Assembly (NCBI GenBank): GCA_963281255.1
Contig: OY725495.1
Location: 1,054,001 to 1,118,000 of the forward strand
Length of the DNA: 64,000 nt
Source: Aphrocallistes beatrix
Lineage: Eukaryota > Porifera > Hexactinellida > Sceptrulophora > Aphrocallistidae
Direction of reading: 5' to 3'
The notes below the pieces were generated by a model. The model was given only the letters and a program-made list of their open reading frames with translations, had not been told where the DNA came from and made no database searches. Below are positions 54,305-64,000 of the stretch, in pieces; the stretch's first letter is position 1, and each line of letters opens with the position of its first letter. The position numbers and the translations under genes were made by a program.

Positions 54305-55361
54305 GATTAAGGACTACGGTGTATCAATCGAACGATAAATATTCATGGATTTGAAATATATTAATATTTAAGTTAAGGCATTAATGTTAAAATTTGCCGA
54401 GGTAATAGCTAATGATCGGAACTTATTGAAAACTCATCGAAATTAAATTAAGTAACTTTTAAATGCCATCTTTAGCTAATTTCCAAAATTGTAGGCCTTA
54501 TTAAATATATATGCATAACTTTGTTATGATAAACAAATTGAGAATCGGAAGTTTGGTCTTGGAAAATAGTAATTAAGGGTATAAATTACATAATGTGCTA
54601 ATAATTTTCCATACAAATGTAGGGTATGAATAAAATTAGTATATACGTATTTAACTAATGCAAATGGACAAGTTTTGAATCAGCTACGTTTAGTTCAAGG
54701 TGCTCTAATTTTTCTGTCAGAATAGGTATCGACAACCTAGTAAATGGAAATATTTCCAAGTCACGGAACCCCTATGGAACCCCCGAGTTTCAGGGAACCC
54801 TAAAATCACTTTAGCGGAACCCCGGTTGACATAGGCGTCGGAAATGGGCCCACCGGCCCTTTTATCATATGCGTAGATTCTAAAATACGATATTCAAAAT
54901 CTACACTGCTAAAAACCGCGTGTCAACATTTGAAAGCCAGTTTATAACTTATTTTTGAGATTTGTTTACTTTATGTATCTATTGTAGACAAAATTAAACA
55001 AAACATTTGCTCTTTGCTTTGAAGTATTAATAGTAACAATGACAGTCTATTGTAGTGTGAGAGTGAAATCAAATATGCAAATTTCGCCTATTAGATCTTC
55101 GAACTAAATCGTAGACTCATCATTTGCATATTTGACACTTACTTGCCAATGTTCATATCTCTACGACCTGCCAATTCTTCAATCAATTCGAACAAACAAC
55201 AACAAAATCCTTGCGCGATTTCATATATAAGATCGTATAGGAACCACACTAAAAACATACTACATAGGAGCAAATTCAGGAAGTTGTATGATTAATTATC
55301 ATTAATCATGTTTAACTTTAGGCTTGTATCATCACTATAATCGTCAGAAGTTTAGTATTGC
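54305..55361. other. Intron 7, distal part with repeat pieces
   Basis: 54880-55000 is a diverged 139-bp unit ('ccgcgtgtcaacatttgaaag'); 55050-55210 is the 'caattcttcaatcaattcga' end of the long triple-hairpin member, inverted relative to 14200. No coding signal. Confidence 0.55.
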
Positions 55362-55696
55362 ATGGAAATTACCTACTTAAGTACTACCTTTTTCATTATA
55401 GATACAGTACACAATTTAGACAACCCAAACTTGCGATTGAAATATCATTTTTGCAATCGATTCAAGAGGATTGTGATGATTCGGCCAATACGAATTCTTA
55501 AATATGCACTACTATATGTATGCATTGCTAAGCGAGAGAGTGAGTCTAATTCGGCATCACCGTTCAAAAATCCAAATATACGTCCTGAGTAGAACTATTA
55601 GTATAACTTTGATGGGATGAACAACCACACAATTTAGGGATAATAAAGTCAAACTCTCCCACCAAAGTTTACTGTCCCTACGTGGTGAATCTAAAA

Positions 55697-55890
55697 TACA
55701 GTCGGCTTCGTTTAATAGGGCAACCTTGGTCAGAAGACATTTTGTACGATTAAGCGGAGGACCCTCCTATTTACCGAAAATATTTGGTAATAGCTTCTAT
55801 GTGTGAGAACTATTCCGGTCCTACCAAAAGTGTCCCGATTAAGCGGTTGACTCGATTAACCAGTTGCTCTATTAAACGGAGTTGACTGTA
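55697..55890. mobile_element. MITE, TACAGTC ends
   Basis: TACAGTCGGCTTCGTTTAAT at the left and the inverse of TACAGTCAACTCCGTTTAAT at the right, 194 bp. Internal 'gattaagcgg' repeated, as in pogo/Tigger-like MITEs. Confidence 0.8.
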
Positions 55891-56273
55891 GTTTGAAAGG
55901 TAATCCCTGCCCCCTTTTCTAATTCCATCCCAACCACCTTGCAAAAAGTGTTTCTTTTGAAATAGTCCCGTATATCACTACTCCAGTCACGAAATGATGA
56001 CAAATCGCCATTCCATGTATTAAATCCCTATTAGAAAACAAACCTTACTCACAATCCTGAAATTACCTTAGTATACAAATTGACTCAAGCCAGTTAGCAT
56101 AGTACGCATACTCTACTGTGACAAAATCCTCTTTCTTTTTTTTTTGTTGCGTACTTAAATTAATTCGGAATTTTTTAAATAAATACTAGTTGTGATTGTA
56201 TTTATCAATCATAGTATGAATGCCTATTCTCTACAAGTGGTATTTTCTTTCTATTATTTTTTTTATTTTGTAG

Positions 56274-56585
56274 GCAGACATATACGCAATTGGAATTATT
56301 ATCTACCAATTGCTTACTGTTACTACTGCTGCCGCTGACATTGCTGAATTAATCTTTTTCGAAGAACGTAAGCTTCGTTTCCCTTTATTATTACATTCTT
56401 TAGTAAAAATGTGTTGTGAAAATGATCCTGAGAAGAGAGTAACAAGTCAGGAATTATTATCCTGGTTGTATTCTCCTGAAATGTCCAAAGTTCAGCTCCA
56501 TGTTGGCATTAACATGGGGCAATACAATTCAATTATTCGAACACATTACTCACAGACATCAGAAAATGAATCATTACCACATCAG
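56274..56585 (+). CDS. LRRK-like gene exon 8 (kinase C-lobe end)
   Basis: Residues 2177-2280, phase 0 at both ends. ADIYAIGIIIYQLLTV supplies helix F with its conserved Asp; CCENDPEKRVTSQELLSWL is the C-terminal kinase motif with the conserved Arg. The remaining residues to PHQ are linker. Acceptor 'ttttgtag', donor 'cag|gtattt'. The kinase is therefore split 5 residues after APE-distal QPT. Confidence 0.9.
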
Positions 56586-56644
56586 GTATTTTTAAAATAA
56601 AATACAATAAAAATAAATTATCGCAATGAGGGATAGACTTTAGC

Positions 56645-57648
56645 TAACTTAGAAGCTCCTAAACGGTAAGTAATACAACTAATCAGATTTCTGATTCGAA
56701 ATCTGCGCATTCGTAGTATGTAGCTATATTAGAATATTTCTAATCAATTATTAATTCCCAACGTTTTCAAATTATCAATCACTGCCAGCTTGTGCCACAT
56801 ATGTCCCTATATACCACTATACATGATGGTGATGAATTGCCTTTTGTGCCACAGGATGATAATTTTACTTATTGAGTTGAGCAATTTATTAGAGATCTTC
56901 AAATATTACTAATTCGAATGTATAGGGTGATCCAAAAGTTCTGCAAAAATAAATTTACTTCATTGATTTGACTAAGATAATTTAGTTTAACTTTAGATCG
57001 GTTTGCAACTATGGAATCTAGCACCCTTCTAGTTTAGAAATGAACACTATTCATTTCGCAAATATTTTTTAAATAATTTTTAAAAATATTGTATACCTGG
57101 GACTCCAATATTGTGATCTCAAAAATGTCAAGTTCGAAAATAACTTTTTTTCTCCTGATTAAATATATTTATATCTTCCTATAGTCAGTTATTAATTCAA
57201 AATACTAAAATAGGATTATTTCTTTTAGTTTATAGGCCGGAAATCACCAATAAGAACAACAATTTATATGATCATAGAATGTACATAGCATTCGAGATTT
57301 TCTTTTCTTTTGTTTTTTTCTCTTTTTTCTAAACACACAAACATTTATGATCCACCTTAGCAAATATATTCGGAAATACAGGCAATTGGAATGTAAAATA
57401 ATTAAAATGATCCTTAGAATTTTCAAGTAAAACGAAATGTCGGCTGTTAGATCCACTTGTGTAAGTATAATACTTCAGCAAAATTTGTTGCAGAACTTTT
57501 GGAACACCTTGTGTAGATTTCGAATATTGAATCAGACTCTTAGTCTCTTCGAGTTTGAATACATCTCCCTTCATGAAAGGATCCAATTCAGTATAATTTG
57601 TATGGGAAATAATGTAGTATACGAATACCTGTCCGGTTATGTTTTTTC
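56645..57648. mobile_element. Family C MITE interrupted by a mariner-type MITE
   Basis: The left half ('aacggtaagtaatacaac', 'atcaatcactgccagctt') matches 4200-4400 type sequence but lacks the terminus; the right half (57516-57648) contains 'gaatatt..agactcttag', 'cccttcatgaaagg' and 'cgaatacctgtccggtta'. Restored continuity across 56933-57515 supports the nested insertion. Confidence 0.7.
56935..57514. mobile_element. Nested mariner-type MITE (580 bp), TTCCAAAAGTTCTGCA ends
   Basis: Left 'gggtgatccaaaagttctgc', right 'gcagaacttttggaacacc'. TA on both sides. Interior T-rich, not coding for a recognisable transposase. Confidence 0.8.
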
Positions 57649-57945
57649 GAAAAATCTTTCCGGGCGAAAAAATTGTCCGGCCGGACAGATTTTTCGAAAT
57701 ATTATACTCCTTCGTAAAAACTGTCCGGCCTAATAATAAAAACTTGGGAAGCCATAATATTTGTCTTCAAATCATCATATTATTTTCGTTTTCTCATCAA
57801 AGATGACAATTATAAAATTATCATGTTTCTCATATGAGATATTTGTATACACATTGAGATTTTATTCACTATAGCACACGTGTGCAACCTCTTTTAACAC
57901 TGGACCGCATTGTGCCTCTCAGATTGGGGGCACTCCATTTGTCAG
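57600..57945. other. Spacer with a TCCGGCCGGACA palindrome
   Basis: 57640-57735 holds four 'ctgtccggcc'/'ttttcgaaa' words arranged as small inverted repeats; the rest has no recognised feature. Confidence 0.5.
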
Positions 57946-58470
57946 AATTTTCTAGTTGGCATTTGTCAGAATAGTCGTGACTGTCACTTTTCCAAATCAA
58001 TATTTGGTCAACTGTCACTTGTCCGAATCAAAATTTGAGTTGACTGTCACTTATCTGGATGAATATTTGGGTTGACTGTCACTTATCCGAATGGGGACGC
58101 TGCATTTGTCAGAATCTTGAAGTTGTCATTAGTCAGAATTTCCTTTGCTGGCATTTGTCAGAATAACTTTTATCGAGTTCTGACTTTGTCAGAATGGGAG
58201 TTTTACTCTAGTTTCGTGAGAGGGTGGTTGGTTGCATTTACTAGAACTAGAAATCCAATCCTGGCAGTGCAAGAAATCCCATTCTGACAAAGTCAGAACT
58301 CGATAAAACTTACTCTGACAAACGCCAGTAGAGGAAATTCTGACTAATGACAACTTCAAGATTCTGACAAATGCTGCGTCCCCATTCAGACAAGTGAATG
58401 TCAACCAAAATATTGATTCGGACAAGTGACAGTCAACCCAAATATTGATTCGGAAAGTGATACACCCAAC
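57946..58470. mobile_element. Palindromic GGGG-ended element with ~30-bp repeats
   Basis: Inner ends GGGGACGCTGCATTTGTCAG at 58093 and its inverse ending at 58383. Outside them, both flanks continue the symmetry with units of 'gttgactgtcacttgtccga' plus 'atcaatattt' (three left, two to three right). The far left begins GGGGGCACTCCATTTGTCAG (57944). End sequence GGGG.CGCTGCATT is shared with the 44 kb element. Non-coding; a translated 70-codon frame on each strand is a by-product of the palindrome. Confidence 0.75.
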
Positions 58471-59070
58471 ATTGATTCGGACACACAGGTGTAAATTCTT
58501 TACGAAAAAGTTGGAAAAATTACCAACGAAAACAGTTAGTATTTTAAGTAACTAGCATATTAGTAGTGCCGGAATCCGTTTTTGATTCGATCTGGTGACG
58601 TCAGAATTTTTCAGAAATTGGATTTTCCTCATTTCATATTGCATTTTACACGTGAATTGTAATATGTCCGTCGCTTTGATATGTCTGGTTGTTTCCATAC
58701 TGAGTATGGCATGAATCAATTAAATTCGCTTTATAATTACCTGATTATACATGTTTAGGTCACACTAATTGATATTTAAAGAAACTTCGATAAATCTTGT
58801 CAAAATGTAGGGTTTTGTATTTTGTCATTTTTTAGTGTCCCACATGGCTGTTAACATATATTTTATATTGCTATTTTTCATATTTGCGAGTTTACCAAAA
58901 CACTCAGAATAAACAGTATCAGTTTAGAACCTGAGACAACTATTTTTCATGATTTATAGATCATATAAACTATGGACTTATCATGTCCGTACATTATCCC
59001 GCCAAAATAAATAAATTCAATTTCCAAAAATGTTATATTATCCTCTTTGTTATGTTGAACTTAGATTAAA
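58471..59070. other. Intron 8, proximal part
   Basis: AT-rich, no coding signal or element boundary recognised. Confidence 0.4.
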
Positions 59071-59404
59071 TCATAGCCTACTACATACAGGCCGTTTCAC
59101 TACTTTAGACCAGGGATAAGATAAAGTCGAGTTTTTAATACAATTAAATTTAACACAATATCATTTTGATATATTTAATATCGTGTAATTATACTCCTCT
59201 ACCCCACAATAATGATATTATTGACTGCTGGCATAATTTAGTTGACGGACAAGGAATACTACATAAATATATAGGTGTATATATATATATACATATATTA
59301 ATTAGAGGTAAGTTTAAGTATCTTCCTTTGAGTATCTTTGGGACAAGATGTGGTAGAAGTAATATTCTTGGCCTTGTTGTTGAGTAAATAGTTACTTGAA
59401 GTCA

Positions 59405-60274
59405 TTAAAATACAACGTAGCATATCTTTTCCGTCAATACAGTAATCAGTACACTCAAAAGCCAATCCTCACATTCTTCATCCTCAATTTTTAGAATAGC
59501 CAACTGAGCCTCATCCAAATGCTCCAGGTGCGTATCGAAACTGGGCGAGTGGACACATATGTCATCAACAAATGCCTGTACATTCGGACACCCTCGTAGA
59601 GCCTGGTCTACCGCTCGCTGATAGGTAGCCTGTGAGTTTGACAATCCAAAAGGCATGCGGTTGAATTCAAACTGGCCGCGAGTTGAAACAAACGCAGTGA
59701 ACTCCCTATACTTTTCCTTCACAGGAACGCTCCAGTATGCGGATGCCCCATCCAGTGTAGAGAATACAGTTGCCCCTCCCATACGATCGAAGACATCTCG
59801 GGTATCCGGCATCGGATAGGCATCTCGCTTCGTCACATCGTTGAGATCCCGGAAATCTACGGCAAATCGATGGGTCCCGTCCTTTTTCTTCACTAAGATC
59901 ACTCGACTCGCCCAAGAGGAAGAAGAGGGACGTATGATCCCATTCTCGAGCATTTCATCTATCTGCTTGGATACCTCCGCCTCAATTTCCGGAGAAACAC
60001 GCAACGGCCGGCTTCTGATCGGCCGCTCATCCAGAAGAGTGATAACGTGTTCCGCGGTTCCAATTTCGCGCGGGCTCTTCGGGTTCTCCGCGAAAACGTC
60101 TTTCCATCTCGACAGCACCTTGCGTATGGCTGTCTCTTCTCGCGGTGATAGTTTCGGGTTTATATCGAACCTGGCCTCCAAGCTATCTCCCTCCTTTCCC
60201 ATCTCAGTCTGCATAATTTCTGCTCTAGTCGCCGCGTATCCCCGCGTGCCGCAGCTAAAGAGGTTTTCCAACAA
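59405..60274 (-). pseudogene. Ty3/Gypsy reverse transcriptase fragment
   Basis: Minus strand, GC-richer than its surroundings. Contains PIRSRPLRVSPE, ENGIIRPSSSSWASRVILV, KKDGTHRFAVDFRDLNDVT, YPMPDTRD, STLDGASAYWSVPVKE, FEFNRMPFGLSNSQATYQR, QAFVDDICVHS: RT blocks 1-5 of Ty3/Gypsy elements, with FVDD in the catalytic position. After HLEHLDE the similarity stops; thumb, RNase H and integrase are missing. No LTRs found. Confidence 0.9.
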
Positions 60275-60887
60275 CCACCTAGCCTAACTCTCATGTTTTC
60301 CCAATCGAAAGTAGTATTCTTGAAGCGCGCGAGGAACCTTCGCCCCAATATAACCACCCTATTGTTAGTATCGAGTATTTCGATTTCGTGTTCTAGTGGT
60401 CGACCATCCCCCACATCCATCGCCACGCAGGCCGTACCACAGACCGCAAGCGCTGTCCGCCCTATCCCATACACTTGACTGTACTTTGTGCTGTAAGGAA
60501 TATTCATCTTTTGTACGGTGCCTCTGTCCACCACCGAAGGATCCGCCCCCGTGTCCATCATTACATTGATGGGTTTGCCGTTCCATTTAACTGGTACCAC
60601 AACCGCCGTCTCATGTACAACACTATGCTGCGTCGTGGCCTGAAATACCCCTCTTCGACTTCGTGTATGTGGGCAATAGCGGACCTCGTGTCCTCTTTCG
60701 CCACATTTCGCACAGTGCCGTTCCGGGCATTGGGCCATAAAGTGCCTGTTCGAGTCGCAAATAAAGCACCGACCCTTCTTAGGGAATTGGCTTGCCGGAT
60801 ACTTCCTTGTAGGTCCATCCCGCCTCCCCATTGCCCTTTGCTGCGTGGCGCATCCTTATATGTATAGAAACAGTTGAGAGCTAACAT
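60160..60887 (-). pseudogene. Ty3/Gypsy gag zinc knuckles and aspartic protease
   Basis: CFICDSNRHFMAQCPERHC and CAKCGERGHEVRYC are two CCHC-type knuckles; VMMDTGADPSVVD is the DTG active site of the retroelement protease, followed by IEILDTNNRVVILGRRFLARF with the usual ILGxxFL block. Its last 38 codons overlap the RT frame in another phase, so RT would require a frameshift (programmed or by decay) near 60270. Main gag and integrase are absent. Confidence 0.88.
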
Positions 60888-61146
60888 TCAAGAACAAATA
60901 CAACGTAAAAGTAAAAAGGAACCATATAGCAGAGAAAGAAAATAGCCATAACATTGATATTAATTTATTGGAACGTAGACTAGTTTCATATACTTATGCA
61001 TCAAACAAATGATGAATTAGCAGATTTGGAACAAAAATTATTTATTCATATTATGGGTGCGTAAGAAAATCCACTTTATCTTATCCCTGGTACCATGGAA
61101 AATTGTTCAGTGAAACGGCCTGTATGTAGTAGGCTATGATTAAATA

Positions 61147-61299
61147 TAAATTTAGGTTCGGTGCTGTAATTGTTTGGAAACATTCAGTAAAAGTGCACTT
61201 GGACCTTCTAAAACTGTACAAGAGTAAATGAAGTCAAATGAAGTACAAACATGAACTAGCTGATTTGCCTTACAAGCTGTTTCTCCTCCTGGTACTTGA
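61147..61299. other. Spacer between Gypsy-containing element and hAT fragments
   Basis: No feature recognised. Confidence 0.4.
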
Positions 61300-61472
61300 G
61301 TTAGTTCCTCCAAAACTCCAACTATTGCTTCAAGCCTTCAATTAATTCCATAAGTACCAATATCGCATCATGTCTCTCAACCCATCTTGTATCCGCAAGA
61401 GTTTTCAATCGCTGGCGTTTCGATTCGGGGCATAAAACTTGAATTGCTTTGCGTAATCTCTCCTCGCGTAAA
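61300..61472 (-). pseudogene. hAT (ZMYM/TTF) transposase internal fragment
   Basis: On the minus strand: KAIQVLCPESKRQRLKTLAD, TRWVERHDAILVLMELIEGL, then an in-frame TAG. LxxLADTRWVERHDA is the conserved DTRWxxR block of ZMYM-type hAT transposases. No intact neighbours in the same orientation. Confidence 0.75.
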
Positions 61473-61872
61473 CATATCCATGAATTTTTCTTTCGAAACA
61501 AAACAAAATAATGCAGAACTTCGTCTAGGAATTTTACTTAACTGTTGGACCCCACCAGGAAATTATACCTATCCACCTATTACTGATGGAAGTAGAAAAA
61601 GGTATTTCAACGGTAGCTGGTTAACTCTTTTCCCATGGCTTGCTTATTCTGAATACTTATCGGGCGCATTTTGTAAAATATGTGTACTGTTTTTAAATAG
61701 GAACAATAAACAAGTGGGTAAAGGAGGAATGCAAAAAGTAGGATCCTTAGTAATTTTCCCATTCACCAACTACAAAAAGGCCATACATAGATTTAACACT
61801 CATAGTCAGCTTGCTTACCATAAAGATTGTTGTGTGAAAAGCGAAACTTTCAAACGGATAACTGAGACTTAA
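61473..61872 (+). pseudogene. hAT (ZMYM/TTF) transposase N-terminal fragment
   Basis: On the plus strand: FNGSWLTLFPWLAYSEYLSG, AFCKICVLF, GSLVIFPFTNYKKAIHRFNT, HSQLAYHKDC: a TTF-type zinc-finger domain, ending in TAA at 61870. It lies tail-to-tail with the minus-strand fragment just upstream, so two different hAT copies were brought together or one was rearranged. Confidence 0.8.
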
Positions 61873-62538
61873 TCACTTTTTGCCTTTTTAATAAAAATTA
61901 GTACACTATAATTTCGTAAAATTTAACATTAGTTGAATACTTACTTTAAATATGACGTTAGGATCGCGATGCTATTTTGATTATCGAATGAAGGCTGGTG
62001 AATTTTATCTTTTTTAACTCGATCATTATTCCGATCACTTTTTGAGATTTGTATTGTCTTCTCTCCTCATCACCATTAATATATTCAATTTTTCTATTCT
62101 GTTACTATGTAATTTGAATCTCCAGTACTAAAAAACTATTACCTAATCTGATAGCTGAGCTTGATTTTTATTTCGAATTTTAGTTCCGATAAAAATTATC
62201 TGTCAAGTTACTAAAACGATCGAAAAATGATCGAGATCAGGATCACCGATCATACTATCTGCTAGAATCGGGATCGCGATCTTCTTTTTCTCTGTCAACT
62301 AATGCCCTAATAATAAGGTACCCTACACGCAAAAAAATTGAATTATAAAGTTGTATAAACATGTAGGATGCGCACATTACCTACCTAGTGGATTATTCAT
62401 TCTTTTCAGCGGTTCTGAACGAAAAATAACCTCCATTATAATCTCTAAAATTACACTACATTGCCTTCCCTTTGTGAAAATGTTAAAAAAATATTATTAA
62501 TAATTCTAACATCCAAATTATTTCAACATTTCATTTAG
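61873..62538. other. Intron 8, distal part
   Basis: AT-rich. 61960-62290 has several 'gatcgcgat'/'atcgaaaaatgatcgagatc' words forming a loose inverted repeat. Ends with the 'tttcatttag' acceptor of exon 9. Confidence 0.45.
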
Positions 62539-64000
62539 GTTAATATTCTACAGTCTTCTACACAAGAATCTACTATAGAAGGTCATTGGAATATTTTAGA
62601 ATCCGGTTCAATAGAATTAAACCGAGGTAATTCTAATTCTCTTGAAAAACAAGATTTAGTTAATGAAAAAGAGCTTTCCTTGAAGGTGAGCGATATTTCA
62701 AGGGATAAAATGCCCCCTCGTCGTTTTCGGAATTTGAACTCTCGGTCAAAGAATCGATTAACATCGACTCTTTCAAATTCTCCCTGGTATTCATCAAGTA
62801 AACGAACCATCCACGAAGATTATATTAATCAAGAATTTGAAGGCTTGGAAGATCTACAATTACAGGGTGGTGAAATGGCAGAAAATTACAAGTGCAAGCA
62901 TACCTGCCAAATATTTATCTCATATGATAAACAAATACAAGATTCTCATAAAATTGAACGTTGTTTGTCAAACTTAGCTATTAATTCAAATCAAGATATG
63001 TCTATTAAACTATTTGAATGCGGGAAAGAAAATTTAGACTATCGTGTTAATGCCATTTGTCTGATTAAAAATACGATGTGGTTAGGCACGGATAAAGGTG
63101 AAATAGTGATATTTCGCGATTTCCGAGAATTGCAATCAGACCCAAATCAAAGAAGAAAACCAGCATTCAAAGCAACTGTTAAGGTTCGTTCCAGTAGTAA
63201 GGCGAATCTAATTATTTTGGATCTTCAACATCTCCCTGAGTGGAAGTGTGTACTGGCAACAACTAGTTTGGGTGATATTTTTTGGATTAATGCTGATTTG
63301 CAAGTCAATGATTTAACAATGCGGCTGCATTGCCACCTTTCACCTCCTAATGCACCCTATGCTATCAATCGTTTGCAAACTATTCGCACAAGTAACGAGA
63401 TACAGATTTGGTGCACCCGCGGGAGCATCGCCAATCCACTCACTATTGTCCATTTACCCATCAAAAAACAAACAAAGATCAGAACGACTGAATTAGTTTC
63501 TGACCTAATCAAACAACCATTACAACATATAACCAGTACAACATATAATCGTGCAGATATTTCAGTAACCAAGGTTTGGACCTCAATAATGAATCGCTCT
63601 CTCCTCATTTGCTGGGATACTTCTCCAGATAATATCAATACCCCAACCAAAATAGACATATCTAAGGCTATTGAAAATGAGCACGAGAATTGTGGTCGTA
63701 TATTTATTAAGTCTCTGCTAGCTGTCAGTGATTGTTTATACGTTGGAACAAATGATGGCAGTATTTTACGTTACAGTTTGGATGGGGAACTCCTTGCTAA
63801 ATACAAATGGTTCATCGGTAATGTACGCCAAATTGTACAACTACCATCTGAAATTGAATGGTGTCTTAATAAGAACGCTTTCTTCCCGATTAATACAGAG
63901 AATTTCAAATGTTCAATGGATAAAACTTATTCTCAGAGCTTACTCTTGGCCGCAGTAGGGGAAGGCCTGGACGTTCTCAGGAGAGATGAGGAACAAAACT
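62539..64000 (+). CDS. LRRK-like gene exon 9 (linker and WD40-like propeller), open at window end
   Basis: Phase-0 start after 'tttcatttag': VNILQSSTQESTIEGHWNIL, then a Ser/Arg-rich linker and from about residue 2395 a propeller-like region. 487 codons (2281-2767) without a stop; the frame runs off the window. WD-type strands include RVNAICLIKNTMWLGTDKGE then IVIFRDF, CVLATTSLGDIFWIN, VWTSIMNRSLLICWD, CLYVGTNDGSILRYSLDGEL. Placement after the kinase matches the C-terminal WD40 of LRRK proteins. Frames on the opposite strand here are antisense shadows. Confidence 0.88.

Larger units (their letters stand above)
59071..61146. mobile_element. Inverted-repeat element interrupted by a Gypsy fragment
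   Basis: 'tcatagcctactacatacag' plus 'gccgtttcac' and 'agggataagataaag' (59071-59133) are repeated inverted at 61074-61143. Between them lies about 1.9 kb that includes a GC-richer retroelement. The arms match over about 60-70 bp and continue more weakly outward. Confidence 0.75.
12639..64000 (+). other. LRRK-type ROCO kinase gene, span of nine exons (incomplete at 3' end)
   Basis: Exons 12639-13591, 13670-13964, 21811-22095, 31475-33305, 33623-33798, 38156-38662, 48246-50726, 56274-56585 and 62539->64000 join in phase (junction phases 2, 0, 0, 1, 0, 0, 0, 0), each with GT/AG borders, giving 2767 codons so far. Domain order: N-terminal helical/ankyrin region (1-545), linker, LRRs (about 805-1180), Roc (1225-1350), COR (1350-1700), kinase (about 1890-2260), WD40-like (from about 2400). 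This order is the metazoan LRRK1/LRRK2 design. DNILVWS after the catalytic loop and the lack of an HRD arginine resemble LRRK1 more than LRRK2. Presence of a further small exon in a long intron cannot be excluded. Confidence 0.9.

Noticed and set aside
62583-63659. Minus-strand open frames over the last exon
   Set aside because: They are antisense to a 1.46-kb uninterrupted frame with WD40-like content that continues the LRRK protein in phase.

Overview
This is an AT-rich, intron-rich, transposon-saturated window from a eukaryotic nuclear genome. The genes are metazoan in type: a VIP36/ERGIC-53-like cargo lectin and an LRRK-type ROCO kinase built as ankyrin, LRR, Roc, COR, kinase and WD40-like. 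An invertebrate animal fits best. I cannot name the species, and I see no bacterial-type operons, rRNA, tRNA or CRISPR.

Layout. 1-2 kb: two exons of an L-type lectin gene on the + strand, entering from the left edge; no C-terminal exon was found. 2-9.5 kb: MITEs, a Tc1/mariner remnant, and a 1.76-kb segment present twice in near-identical tandem (4754-6516 and 6543-8306). 9562-9891 (-): a short gene for a 109-residue protein of unknown function with a PPxY motif. 12639 to beyond 64000 (+): one very large LRRK-like gene, nine exons in this window, all junctions in phase, 2767 codons so far and still open at the right edge. The last exon (62539-64000+) has no stop codon in the window. The short gene and the LRRK gene are head to head, 2.7 kb apart, and share the N-terminal peptide MSIISFLGLGxVFD.

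The LRRK protein should be a large intracellular scaffold kinase. N-terminal helical/ankyrin and LRR modules probably bind partners. The Roc G domain (GYQGRGKT, DFAGQ, THID) and COR would control dimerisation. The kinase keeps the ATP lysine, catalytic Asp and the LRRK-type DYG, lacks the HRD arginine, and has about 75 extra acidic residues in its N-lobe. A WD40-like propeller follows.

The introns hold most of the DNA and are layered with DNA transposons: hAT elements (three insertions with visible 8-bp target duplications: ATTTGGAG, TATATCAG, GTTTTGAG), several MITE families with TACAGT or TACACT ends, mariner and Ty3/Gypsy fragments, long fold-back palindromes sharing a GCGTTGCTATGG-like core, and a dispersed family ending in three consecutive GC-rich hairpins. 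Three different GGGG-ended palindromic elements carry subterminal arrays of about 30-31 bp that repeat their own terminal sequence; these, the triple-hairpin family and the shared N-terminal peptide are the least expected items.
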